Shown piece by piece: positions 15,191-26,432 of a DNA stretch of 64,000 nucleotides. Position 1 is the stretch's first letter. Each line of letters begins with the position of its first letter. The DNA is from Paracyclopina nana. Lineage: Eukaryota > Arthropoda > Copepoda > Cyclopoida > Cyclopettidae. Below the pieces are notes generated by a model. The model searched no databases and was not told the origin of the DNA. It was given only the letters and a program-made list of their open reading frames with translations. Made by a program: the position numbers and the translations under genes. The stretch covers positions 2,564,501 through 2,628,500 of the forward strand of contig JAGUCH010000007.1 in assembly GCA_019096065.1 (NCBI GenBank). Reading direction: 5' to 3'.

Positions 15191-18100
15191 CTAACTGTTT
15201 CTCTGGAACAGAGATCGCATGTCTGCAAGAGCACTTTCAATTCTTTTGGCAAAGCGATAGGCATCCTGTGAATGAAGAAAAGCAGCATTAGTGTTATTTG
15301 TAGCTTAAAAAACGAAGTAATCTAAAAAATTCGCGAAAGCCAATTAACATTCTAGAACTGTCACTTTGTAGGTGTCCTAATACCTATGGACTCAGAGCAA
15401 CTGAGATAGACCCTCATGAATACAAACTATACATATAGTAGGGTTCTAGATATTCCTCCGCGACTTCGTAGCACTACGTAGTAAAATGAAGTCGCGGAGG
15501 AATATCAAGAACCCTACTATTTACCAGGACCAACTAGCATCACGGATCTGGACAGGAAACAAAAGACAGGCAAAATGCAACAGATGGTGATGAATTTTTG
15601 GTTGTTTGGCGTGTATGTAAGCGTGTGCAGCAATTCACTTCTGCTTAAAACAATTTTTCCATACCTTAAAGCATTATTCATACATGAACAAGGCATTACC
15701 TTAGGTATGGAAAAAAATTCTTAAAAGGTTGTGTGAATCTACGGCTGACTGCCTCTCTACGAGTTCAGCTTAGGACCGAGCAGCGTTTTTTATGGCAAAT
15801 TTAGCTTTCTTGTCTCATCCATAGAAGTGTATACAGAAAGATTGGCAAGTAATCAGCTGCTAAAAAATGGGTTGAAAACTTACGAAGGGTATTGGCAAAT
15901 TCAAGACGTGTCAGCAATTTTTAGCCTTTAGGCAATTTCTTCTGTTTACCAAGATGATCTATACTAATAAGGCGAACTCTTACGGCAGCTGTACTGTTAC
16001 TAATCGAGTGACTACGCTGTGGTAAGCTTCAAGACGAAATTTTAAGGTAGATCCAGAGCTGTACTGAAAGAGTATAACAAACCGAGCAGCTAAAAGTCAG
16101 TGATGGAAAAATAAAATGCTACATAAGAAGGCAAAAAACAGCTTTGATGAAGAAAAAATTGTCAAGGAATTAAGTAATTGTGAAATACGTACCTAAATAT
16201 CTAACTAAAGTCGAGTTCTGATTGAATCTCAAGGAAATATTTGCATTTTTGCATTTGCTTTGCTTTTTAAAATTTCCGCCAAAATAGCATGAAGTGGAGC
16301 TCTGAACTATTAATTCTTATTTTGTTCCAAGAAGTGCCAAAATTGCAGTAAAATTTGTCTCTAAATGGATGAGTCTAAAACACTGCCATCCAACCACAGC
16401 AGCCAGTATGAAAGTAGGGCAAATTCTTACGCCATTGGCCCACCCATTCATGATGTCATCACATCATTTTTGAAAAGTAAACAAATGTTTTTTGCCTGTT
16501 TCCTCCTTCAACTGGCCAAGAAATAAGATGTTACTAAGCTTGTAGCTTTTCTTATTGTTTTAGGATTCATTTGGTATACTTTTGGTCAATTTTCATGAAA
16601 GTCAAGGCAATTTGCTTCATTCAGTCACTTCATATCCAGAACCCCACCGGAATTGTTAAGATCAGTCACATCTATGTCACAGAACAGTAGGGTCCCGAAA
16701 GCAAAAATGTAATGTTACTGTTTACATTAAGTTCATGTGACCCTTACATTTCAAAAGCCTTCTATGACAAAGAAGGAAATGAACTGTTAACATGTTGTAT
16801 TACAGTACTCTTAAACAACTATTAAAATTAGTACTGTTATTTGTCTGTTCTCATGTTTATTTCAGGGCACAGTCCGGCCCAACATTTCTGGCTGATCCGA
16901 TCTGTGACGTAGATGTGATACGAATTGTAACCAAAGTGTTTAACAACCATGCAAGCATAACTTAAAGAATTAAGAGCAACAGTCATTTCACATTTCAAAA
17001 TTTGGAATTGTGACCTCAAGCTTGAATGAGTCAAGGAACATTCCTTATAAATATTGGCCTATCAGCACAAATGTCCTAACCTGAGTTATGACTTGGCCTG
17101 TTTATTTTAAGAATAATAATCCAATAGTGAGCTTCCATCAATTTTGGCAACCAATAAGCCTATTGAACATTTTTTGTGTTTACTTGTTTTTTGTAATAAA
17201 ATATAAATTGAAAGTATAAGAACAGTAAAGGAATTGGCTTTATAGGATACTCACAATTGAGTTTTCCAATTAAAAGTACATGTGAATGGATTCGTGTAAT
17301 ATATTTCAATCAAAGATGTGATGCTAAGATGACAGCGCCATCTCTGAACATTTTTAGTAACTGAAAAACTACTAAAATTATTGTTTTTTGCATGGTAGTT
17401 TCATGACTTGAAAAAAAGTTATTTCATAGATTCAAAATGAATCAATTTCATGGTTATGTAATACATCAGTCACAAATCAAATCATGGTTGTTTAACATTT
17501 TCCTAGCAATGTCATCATTTTCTAGCTTCTTTGCTCCATAGCAGTTTCAGAGAACAAAAAAAATGATACATGCTCAGTTGTGTCACAGTTGCTTGTCACA
17601 TTACTGAAACAATAAGAAATTGCCAAATTGTGCTCTTAATGTACACAGTTAGTTCAAAGATCAAAATTTCTATTCCATGCACAGAACGATTTCACAGATC
17701 TGTCACGTTTCTTTAGCAACCCTTACCTGACTATGCACTGATCAAATTTTCTACAGTTGTGTCACAGTTCAATTTGATCTTTGCACATTTCGAAGATTCC
17801 GGTGGGGAAACCTGTCTTTGGCATGACAGATCGAATTATGATGAAAATTGCCTTACATTTAGTTGATCAGATAGCTCAAGGGTTCACAACAAACTTATAG
17901 CTTTGGAGACTATGGTTCTAAATTGGCCACTTTTTTGATAAAAAAGCCATATATTTAGATATTCCCCTGAAACATTGCTGTCAAGAAATGCTGTTGCTCA
18001 TGCTACAGTTTTTGTACTGGCATGGAATGCAGGCTAGCTGTATTGGTTTTCTGAAAATAGGTCTTGCAAAATTGTATTGAAACAGATAAATTACACTTTT

Positions 18101-21100
18101 GAAATGTCTTTAAAGTGTGTCATTACAAAGAGAATAAAATACTTCTTTAAGTAATGTAGGGAAGCTCAATTTCTGTAATAAATTAAGCCTTGGAACTGGC
18201 ACATTTTGAAACTTTTTTTGAGACTCATGTCACACTGAAGCAATTGAGAGGGGGATGAGAAATTGGTGAGGGTGGGATGAAAACCAGCAATTATTTCATA
18301 TATAAAATCTAGACTTTTTTACTGCTTGGAAGGTAGTTGTAGGAAGACATAAGTGAAAAAATGCAATCCCCAGTCAAAAATAGCAACATAGTTTCAGTTA
18401 AAGGGCTTTTTTTTGGCAATTTCTAGTGTACTTGGCAGCTTGCCTGCTAGCATAGGCCGGCCAAACACCTAATGGCAGCAATGCCCTGATATTTCGGCAA
18501 AACCTTATATTCAGCAAAAGCTGAGTAAGCTGTTCACGAAAACCTCTATTATTTACTGGCCCTGGGTAGATCTGTGAATTTTCATTATTGTTTTTGCAGT
18601 GGTAATCATATTTTATGCCAAAATCTCTATAAAAAAGCCAGTAATTGTGATGGGCTAATTTTATTTTGGATTTGTCTGGTAGCGCTTGCGCTTGTAGGCA
18701 TGTGAAAGGGGTACTCGCTGGCGCACAAGTTAAGCCAGATTTGAAGTTTGAATTTCCCGCATTTTTTATGTTCTAGCGCAACTGCAGCGCCAACTAGGAG
18801 AGGACGAAAAAGCTTAATTTAGTTTCGTGATTAAATATGACTTAGTTCCGTTAGGATCTCCCGTTAGAGATAAACACTAGACATAGTTAGAGATAGCCCT
18901 GCTGCCTTACATACTTTTATAGCAGTTTCCTTCTTCTGATTTATAGATAAATATGCCTGATTTTACTTCAGACCTAGTGCATTTAATAGGCGTGGGCCAG
19001 TAAGAGACTTCTGTTGCAATCCGTATGCTAGCGATAAGGAATTGATAGTCCGTACTCACTGTGAGCTCACATCTTCTCTTGCAGGATACGTGGAAAAAAA
19101 TGCAGTCTTCTCCAGTAATTATGTAGGATACGCCATAACCATCATCAGCAACAGGGCCAAATCCACCACCAGCTGACAGCATCTCAGGATTTTTATTAAC
19201 ATTCCCAAACTCTCCACGCACCGGTGTTTGAGAGGTGGAGAGGCGCCAGGGCTCGCTCAAAACTCTCTACGCAGAAAAAGAAATTTTTCATAACCAATTC
19301 AGCGTACAATTCAGCCAACATTGCTTACTCGTAGAAACTCGGAATCAACATCCAAGTATTTTGACACCACATAAAGAGCAAACAAATGGCGATCAATACC
19401 GCTTCCTGTCATTGCCTCTTGGTACCCTCTTTGATGCCTGGCACAGGCTTTCTGCAGCAAGTTGATTCTTTCAGAATCCTAGAAAAAAGGTAAAATAGCC
19501 TTGATTTAAATCACAAAGTAAGTACTATTACCGAAATTAAAGAATCTTCCATTGATCTTGCCCAAGCCACGGAATCCAAGGTACAAGATCTGACTGTTTC
19601 TGTTCTGCCCTCTCTGAAAAGCCTGGTCATGGATGCCTCATAGGTCAAGCAGAATCTACCAGCATCTCTGTAGTAAGCCAGTTGCAATGCCATTTGTATG
19701 TAAGCATCTGGGCTCAGTTTGCAGGCTTTCATGAAACCCTTTCCGTATGCATCATGAAACAGTATGTGAAGGTGCAGATCATCAACCAAAAGCTGGGCCT
19801 CCTTTTGAAAAATAAGAGCACAATGTGGAGAAGAGATGACATGCATTAGTAGGCTCTTACTTTGAGGCAAGTTTCAACTATGCCTCGGCACTCTGCAGGG
19901 ATCTCCCATCGGAGTTTTCTCGCCTTGGGTGGCAATTGCATAACATTTCCCGAGCAATTTCCTTCGCAGTCATAACTTTGAGTATTAATGTCATGGGCAA
20001 GTAGAAACTCCCAGAAGTGCCCAACCACAGGTGCATCAGCCCAGGAGTGCTCTCCATTAAGTCCGATCCGTCCATTGCTACCAACCATGATTTGAAAACT
20101 CTTGTCAAACCATCTGTCAAAAGCTTTGCCATGCAACATCATGGCACCAAAATGACTGATTTGGTGTTCGTCTTGAGGATCGTAATTGTAGGCGTAATCA
20201 TCAAGCACCAATACAAAGGCTGCCTTTTCAATGACCTCAAGAGAGGCCTTATTGATGCCATGATTGAAGTACTTCTCGCGAGTGTTTGCCCATGTTGTTC
20301 TAGGTGCTGCAGTCAAGGCGCCCAAATGGCTCTCACCTTGATCAGGCAAAGAGTCATCGTCAATGATGCCTTGAATTTGCATTTGTAGCTCTGCTGGGTT
20401 CAACAGCTGACCTTTACTATAGCAACAGAGCCGGAAAAATCGGCCTTTATGCATGACAGCCACATGCGTGGAATCATTGAGGTGGAGAAGCACATCTGTC
20501 TCAACCCCAGGAATCCTGGTGGTGTTGAAAAACCTGTCATATTGCCGCGAGCACATTGGAATGGCCCCTTGAACAATTAGCGGCGCAGCTTCTTGTTTCA
20601 GCAGAAGTCTCCTAAATTTGAATGCCAAATTTACCACATTTGCTGCACGGGCTGATTGCACCTGGGTAGGAAGAGCTTTAATGGCATCCAGGCAATAATA
20701 GTTGGAATTGATCATTATAGATAATCTTCCTCTTAGGTAAACGTATTCTTCCCACCAATCGCTGACATAATTGTCAGAAGTCCACCATTTCAACTTGAGC
20801 CATCTCTGAAGCTTGGCTCCCAATGTTGCCTCAAACTCCTTGCTTAATTCCACAAACTTTTCAAACTCAGCATCGTCGGTGAAGGGCTTTATGCTATCCA
20901 AATGTCTAGAAAGTATATGTAGATCGATATTAAGATGGAGAGATAATCTAATCTTGCTAAAAGGGACAAAGAGCCAAGTGCCTAATCGGGATTCGCCGGG
21001 ATTCGCCTGTCAAAAGCCGCCAATCCTGAGTGACTCACTCCAAATCTCGCTCCACCGGTCAGTCATTGGTACGCTCCGCATGTCACGCAAGTGCCGATCC

Positions 21101-23994
21101 ATCGCTCATTTTCTGCTCGCTTCTTCGCGGGAGTCAAGTGTAACGACCCAATTTCACGGTCAATCGAGACACGCTCCGCGGAATTGACGCAAGGCTCGAT
21201 CGGCTTGTAGGTTCGCTAGGCTCCCTCATTCGCATCCGCCCGACCCGTCAATGTACACTCCGCCGGTTGCATCGCGCCGTCACTCGAAGCTATTGCCGCC
21301 GGTCTGGTAAAATTAACATCCGCTGGTCACGTTATGCTATGCTCAGCATTTTCAGCGCCGCTCTGCGTTGCTCGATTGCCGGTCAAGGACGGCTCGCCGC
21401 ACCGGTTAAACGAAAAATCGGTATCGCAGTCAATTTACGGGTTGAACAGATCAAGGCGGACCGTTCCGCCGGTCACATTGGCTTGAGAGAAAACCTAACC
21501 TAGACTTCGTCAACCACCCCTAAACCTATATATTTTCTGAAAGCTTATGTCCCATGGGTTCGTTTGGAGGTAGTTTTAAAATCCTGGCCTATCCCTCCTC
21601 ATAACATAAAATCTTGAAAAACCTCTAGCTCTTTTTGGCGTGCTTTTTCGCTTAGTAGAGCTTCAAAGACCCCTCTTAACTTTTTTATTTCATAAGCAAA
21701 TCGCTAGAATGGCCAGGAAAGGAGTTATGGAGTGCCAAGCTTTTTATCAAATTGTGACTAATGTTCTGCTTCTTGAAAAATTGTCCCTCTGTATCTTTTC
21801 CTGGTCATCCTAGCACCTTGCTTATGAAATAAAAAAAGTTAGCCCTTTTGATTTTAAGAGGGGTCTTTGAAGCTCTACTAAGCTAAAAAAGCACGCCAAA
21901 AAGAGCTAGAGGTTTTTTAAGATTTTATGTTATGAGGAGGGATAGGCCAGGATTTTAAAACTACCTCCAAACAAACCCTTGGGACATAAGCTTTCAGAAA
22001 ATATATAGGTTTAGGGGTGGTTGACGAAGTCTAGGTGAAGTTTTCTCTCAGGTCAATGTGCGGTCACGGTCGTTTTCCATACGGACACAAACTTCCACTT
22101 CCGCCAGTCTCGCCATTTGCTCCGCTTGCACCCCAGTCAACAAGCCGGTCTTTCGCCAGGTCACTAGTGATACCGTCAAGTCCGCAATTCATGCGCCGGT
22201 CACGCGCGGCTTTCTCCGCCAGTCTCGCAGTTATTATCTATGCTGGTCGGGTGAATACTAGCTTCTGAAATTGAGCTAAGAAGTGCAGTCAAAAGCGCGT
22301 TTGTCCCGTTCACGTCCGAGCGGTGATGCTTTTTAAAGCGTCCGCTCTTTCAAAAAGGCAGTTTGGTGCCAGTTTTTGCTAGCTCTTAGTAATAATGCAG
22401 AGTGGAATGAATTGATAATTATATTTAGGAGACTTGGCTACGCTTTATTTGGTCGCGTGGCAAAACACAAGCCGCAACCCGGTCCTTGTTCCGCGCACGC
22501 AACTGAATGCACGTCCCAAGAAATGCAGCCTAAAGGGCGATCCAATATTCGAATTTTCAGTCAAGTTACCTTGTTAAAACAGCAGCCTTAATTGATCAGT
22601 TAAGTTCTGCTTGTTCTAGCAACGTTCGGTTCGTTTTAGCCATGTTCAGTTGACCGCATAGCTGACATCAGCAGCTAATGAGCAAAGTTAGCTTTTCTCA
22701 ATTAAGCAAGCTTCAGTTACTATGCAAAAGTACCCAATGCCAAAGAAACCCAATGGCAAACGAAAACAAGGGCAAATGAACTCTGGGGTAAAAGTAAACA
22801 AGGGCCAAAGAACTCAATAGCAAAGGCACCCAGGGGCAAAGGTTGTCAATAGAAAACATATTTAAAGGCAAAAGTGGCAAAAAAAACCCAGAGGCAAAAG
22901 CAAACAAGCTAAGTCAAATGTACTCTTGAGTGAAAGTAAACAAGTGCAAAAGAACCCAATAGCATAGGTACCCAAGGACCAAAGTACCCAAGGGCAAAAG
23001 TACCCCATTGCAAGAGAACCCAAAGGCAAAAGCAAGATAGGGCAAATGTACTCTGGAGAAAAGTAACAAGAGCAGAAGAACCCAAGGGCAAAAGTACTCA
23101 AGGGAAATAGTACCCAATAGCCATAGGTGCCAAACTGGCAAACGTTTTTCGATTCGACGGTCGGCTCGATAGGTTAGAAAATAGAAATCAATTGTTCATC
23201 AGATGACAACCCTGAGACGCCCGTCGCTCTGTAGCATGAAAAGTCAGGACTAATGCCAAAGAAAAATGGAACAGCAAACAAATGCGTAGGCAGAGAAAGA
23301 TGAAGACACACATAACCATTAAAGAGAGTGAATTATGAAATACCTTTTAAGCGTATCAGCAACTTTAGGCAAAGGCAGCGTTGGTAAAGCTCCTTGGTAA
23401 GCCAAAAGCATTGGTTTTCCACTCTTGGTTTTGCTGCCAAACTTTCTTATTTCCAGAAGGCTCAGCAAAAGGAACTGCCATGCTTTGTGGAGGATTGGAG
23501 GGTTCTTAAGCTCCTCTCTGCTCATAAACATCCACGCTTGGTAGGAGAAGAGGAGTCTCAAAGAAAACCTTATTACTCCTGTCCAAAAAAGAGCTGTCAG
23601 AAGAGCTAACATCACACAATATGCAACCCAGGCAATGCCATCATTTCTGTAACAAAAAAGGAAAGAAAAATGGAAGACTGATTTGGCTAGTTAACTTATG
23701 AACTTATCCTCACATTTTAAGCCAGGACACAAGAGCTTCGGATAATCCAAGCGTTGGGTCATAGCCAGCCAAAAACACAGCTGTCAAAATAGCAATTTTG
23801 GCACAAAACACTTCAATCTTAAATGGGAATAGGCCCGTTTTCACTCCAGTCATGAGCCTGGCAAGGCTTTTTGTCCATGTTCGCTTGAAACCTTTCAGAA
23901 TGAGGTCAACAACGTCATGGTCATACTCGAAACTGATGCCTCCATCAGGAGTGACACCCAAACGAAATCCAACAGCCTGTCTGGCTTCAGCCAT
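15191..23994 (-). CDS. CPT1: Carnitine O-palmitoyltransferase 1, seven exons
   Basis: Outer mitochondrial membrane enzyme that transfers long-chain acyl groups from CoA to carnitine, the controlling step of fatty-acid import. Minus-strand exons: 23714-23994, 23344-23646, 19861-20905, 19532-19801, 19329-19478, 19060-19266 and 15191-15265. The N-terminus [18 protein letters not shown] is the CPT1 regulatory domain; two membrane segments follow ([36 protein letters not shown]). The acyltransferase core includes [24 protein letters not shown] and EHSWADAP with the catalytic His, then [20 protein letters not shown] and [13 protein letters not shown]. The last exon encodes [20 protein letters not shown] then stop, aligning with the CPT1 C-terminus; it lies 3.8 kb from exon 6. 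AATAAA (15123-15128, minus) follows the stop. Skipping to an acceptor near 19010 would give a different 15-codon end. Confidence 0.92.
15435..15520. repeat. Near-perfect hairpin (33-bp arms, 20-nt loop)
   Basis: Left arm 15435-15467 (ATAGTAGGGTTCT...CGCGACTTC) and right arm 15488-15520 are reverse complements with one or two mismatches. It lies in the CPT1 last intron, about 170 bp upstream of the terminal exon in transcript sense. It could be a small foldback element. Confidence 0.88.
15825..15955. repeat. Dispersed direct repeat, copy 2
   Basis: Second copy of the 14771-14893 repeat, sharing ATTGGCAAGTA, CAGCTGCTAAAAAATGG and CAAGACGTGTCAGCAA. It lies in the last intron of CPT1. Confidence 0.85.
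16642..17809. mobile_element. Candidate DNA transposon remnant with 12-bp terminal inverted repeats
   Basis: Starts CCCCACCGGAAT (16642-16653) and ends ATTCCGGTGGGG (17798-17809), a perfect inverted pair. Subterminal regions on both sides are rich in TGTCACA / TGTGACA motifs. No transposase frame is visible, so it would be non-autonomous. Flanks show at most a 2-bp AA duplication. It sits in the last intron of CPT1. Confidence 0.6.
17810..19055. other. CPT1 intron sequence, nothing further identified
   Basis: AT-rich intronic DNA with no coherent open frame or strong repeat seen by eye. Confidence 0.4.
21040..22270. repeat. Large inverted repeat (about 270-bp arms) flanked by CGCCGGTC-motif arrays
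   Basis: Left arm about 21465-21735 and right arm about 21790-22060 are reverse complements (TAGACTTCGTCAACCACCCC, CCTATATATTTTCTGAAAGC, AGAGCTAGAGGTTTT and others). The short centre contains inverted TTTCATAAGCAA / TTGCTTATGAAA. Outside both arms, short motifs of the form CGCCGGTC or CGCCAGTC recur roughly every 30 bp (21050-21480 and 22060-22250). The whole lies within the 2.4-kb CPT1 intron between exons 2 and 3. No coding frame is evident. Confidence 0.85.
22735..23120. repeat. Minisatellite, about 18-bp unit (CAAGGGCAAAAGTACC)
   Basis: About 20 imperfect tandem units built around GGGCAAAAGTACCCAA. This is the reverse complement of the 14520-14705 array. It lies in the same CPT1 intron as the large inverted repeat. 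Confidence 0.85.
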
Positions 23995-24223
23995 ATTGTT
24001 TACTGATCGAGATTTTTGCACAGCCTGGGCGCGAGTTTCATGAGTGAACAACCTTGAATCCAGGTGAAAAGCGGGCCCCATTCACTTACTACATACTACT
24101 ATATTCAAAGCGAGCCGCGACATCAAAATCTATTATCCTGAAAACGCAAGGGATAGTAAGAGACAAAATAAACCAATGCAATGGTGACGTTACAATGTAG
24201 AGGAATGATTATTTGTTGAAACT

Positions 24224-24229
24224 TTTATT
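24224..24229 (-). terminator. Poly(A) signal AATAAA of eIF4A3
   Basis: AATAAA on the minus strand 229 nt beyond the stop codon, downstream of the predicted 3' UTR intron. Confidence 0.6.
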
Positions 24230-24277
24230 CTACATTCTTTTCGTACACGAAGAAATGCTTCTTCACCATCCAAGGCC

Positions 24278-24334
24278 CTGAGAAAGAATTGAGAAAAAAT
24301 GCATAATTTAATCAGACAAATCAAGAATCCTTAC
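24278..24334 (-). other. Predicted intron in the eIF4A3 3' UTR
   Basis: On the minus strand TTCTTG/GTAAGG (donor at 24334) and TTCTTTCTCAG/GG (acceptor at 24278) bound a 57-nt intron, the size typical of this gene. It begins about 123 nt after the stop codon at 24458-24460. If spliced, it places an exon junction far enough downstream to recruit nonsense-mediated decay. Using the same acceptor from the last coding donor would instead change the protein C-terminus. Confidence 0.55.
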
Positions 24335-24457
24335 CAAGAATCCTTATAGGCTTGACTTTGGAGGTAAGGCCGATCCAAAGGCAAGCCAACAAGGCGACGC
24401 CGTCATCTTGGAGAAGCGAGAAGGGTCCATCTATGTACACGCAGGTCTTCTTAACTC

Positions 24458-25826
24458 TTATATCAAATCAGCCACTGAAAGAATGGAATGAGCCCAATGC
24501 AGGAAAGAGTCTTCCAAAAGCACTTACCGTTCATTGGCATCTCATCAATTTGAGTAGAATAATACTGCTCAATATCCCTGAGGATACGGATGTCGTCATT
24601 CTTGACAAAGTTGATGGCTACGCCTTTACGACCGAACCTACCGGATCTGCCAATGCGATGGATGTACAGCTCACGGTTGTTGGGTAGATCGTAGTTGATG
24701 ACCAAGGATACTTGCTGAACGTCAATGCCTCTCGCCCAGACATCAGTGGTGATGAGAACTCGCGACTGACCGGACCTAAACGGGCTGCTGATAAGGCATC
24801 ATGTTGAACGGCGAACGTTTTAGCCCTTACCTGAACTCCTTCATTATGGCATCTCGCTCCTTCTGCGGCATATCTCCGTGCATGGAGCTGACGGTGAAGT
24901 TGGCCTCCCTCATCTTTTCCGTCAACCAATCCACCTTCCTTTTAGTGTTGCAAAAGATAACGGCTTGTGTGATTGTCAGGGTATCGTAGAGGTCACACAG
25001 GGTATCGAATTTCCACTCCTCCCTCTCGACAGCCACGAAGAACTGCTTGATGCCCTCCAAAGTGAGCTCGTCACGCTTGACGAGAATGCGAATGGGATCC
25101 GACATAAACTTGGAAGTCATCTCGAGGATCTCGTGGGGCAAGGTGGCGGAGATGAGGCATACCTGGGTGGAGGGAGGCAAGTAACGGTAGACGTCGTAGA
25201 TCTGCTCCTTGAAGCCCTTGTTGAGCATCTCATCGGCCTCGTCGAGGATTAGCATCTTGATGCCCCTCGTCCTCAGGGTCCTCCTTCGAATCATGTCGAA
25301 CACGCGCCCCGGTGTCCCCGAAACCACGTGCTGTCCGTAGTCCAACTTGCGGATGTCCTCGCCCAGGTTCGTGCCGCCGATGCACGCATGGCATTGCACG
25401 TTCATGTAATCACCGAGGGCAAGCACCACCTTTTGGATTTGTACGGCCAGCTCGCGGGTGGGGCTGAGGCACAGCACCTGGGTTTCCCTCACCGTCGTGT
25501 CGATGGACTGGAGCAACGCGATGGAAAAGGTGGCAGTCTTACCGGTGCCAGACTGCGCCTGAGCAATCACATCGCGGCCCTTCACGATCGGCTTGATCGC
25601 TCTCTGCTGGATGGCGGACGGCTTTTCGAAACCTGCAAAGCAACAGAGATCTCGTCCACTCTCGTCGAGCCTTGTAAAGACGCTTACCGTATGCGTAAAC
25701 ACCTCGAAGCAGGTCCTCTCTCAGCTTCATGGAATCGAACGTGGGAATCACGTCCACATCCTCGCTCGTCTCAAATTCAACATTGGCCAGATCCTCCTCG
25801 ATCACTTTACGCTCTCGTGTCGCCAT
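24458..25826 (-). CDS. EIF4A3: Eukaryotic initiation factor 4A-III (exon junction complex DEAD-box helicase)
   Basis: RNA-dependent ATPase that clamps RNA at the core of the exon junction complex. Minus-strand exons: 25688-25826, 24831-25632, 24528-24775, 24458-24474. The start is ATG at 25824-25826. Motifs in order are the Q motif region ([13 protein letters not shown]), [25 protein letters not shown], then [13 protein letters not shown]. The ending IDEMPMN then VADLI is the usual eIF4A3 terminus and distinguishes it from eIF4A1/2. The last coding exon has only 17 nt. Identity to human eIF4A3 is very high over most of the protein. An intron appears to follow the stop codon (see separate entry). 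Confidence 0.96.
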
Positions 25827-26432
25827 TTCCACGACTAAGTTTCACTCGACGTCGGAGAAAATTTGTTGTGCCTGAGCTACGGTAACTAGCAGGCGGAAAG
25901 CTGACGATTTACGAACGTTTAGCCGAATAGTAACGCACCAGCCACAGCCTCGATGAGGCAGGTGGAAGAACCATAAACAAGTCATTTTCCGACATTCGGC
26001 TGAAAAATCACCAATTTTCAAAAGCTAAAAAAGTGCCACTTACGAATCAGGCTCAAAATACATTATCAGTCTTCATTGAGTTGAGAAATGAGAACTTAAG
26101 CCAGATGCAAGTGCCTCAAAAAAGATGAGTTTGTTTTGAAAACAAAACATCGAATGGAGACGGCCAAAAGTCGCCAAAAACCACCTGGAAAAGCCGTTTT
26201 TGACAGAGCCTGACCGACGCAAAAGGTGAGTTTAGGTAGCGAGTTTGATTTACAGGTGACACAGACACAGTTGCCGTCCCAAGAAAATAGAAGAAATTGA
26301 CTTTTCAAAAAAAATGAGAGTGCCTTCAGATCGTGGTTTGCTTGAATTGTGACCAATTGGCGACGTTTATGTCGGAACTGCGGCGAGTGTTTGGGGATCG
26401 ACTGATCCCTTGTACAGCTATGGTAAGTTATC
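25827..26432. other. eIF4A3 promoter region and WDR34 3' end
   Basis: Non-coding gap between two minus-strand genes. No TATA box or other clear motif was recognised and the short frames here have no recognisable domain. Confidence 0.45.

Noticed and set aside
18963-19010. Short in-frame end as the main CPT1 terminus
   Set aside because: The exon at 15191-15265 matches the family C-terminus far better, so this is kept only as a possible alternative.
22035-22268. Open frames in the CGCCGGTC motif arrays
   Set aside because: They reflect repeated motifs in intronic DNA, on the opposite strand to CPT1.
24232-24277. Alternative eIF4A3 C-terminus from the downstream acceptor
   Set aside because: The 17-nt exon at 24458-24474 gives the invariant VADLI ending, so the downstream exon is more likely 3' UTR.
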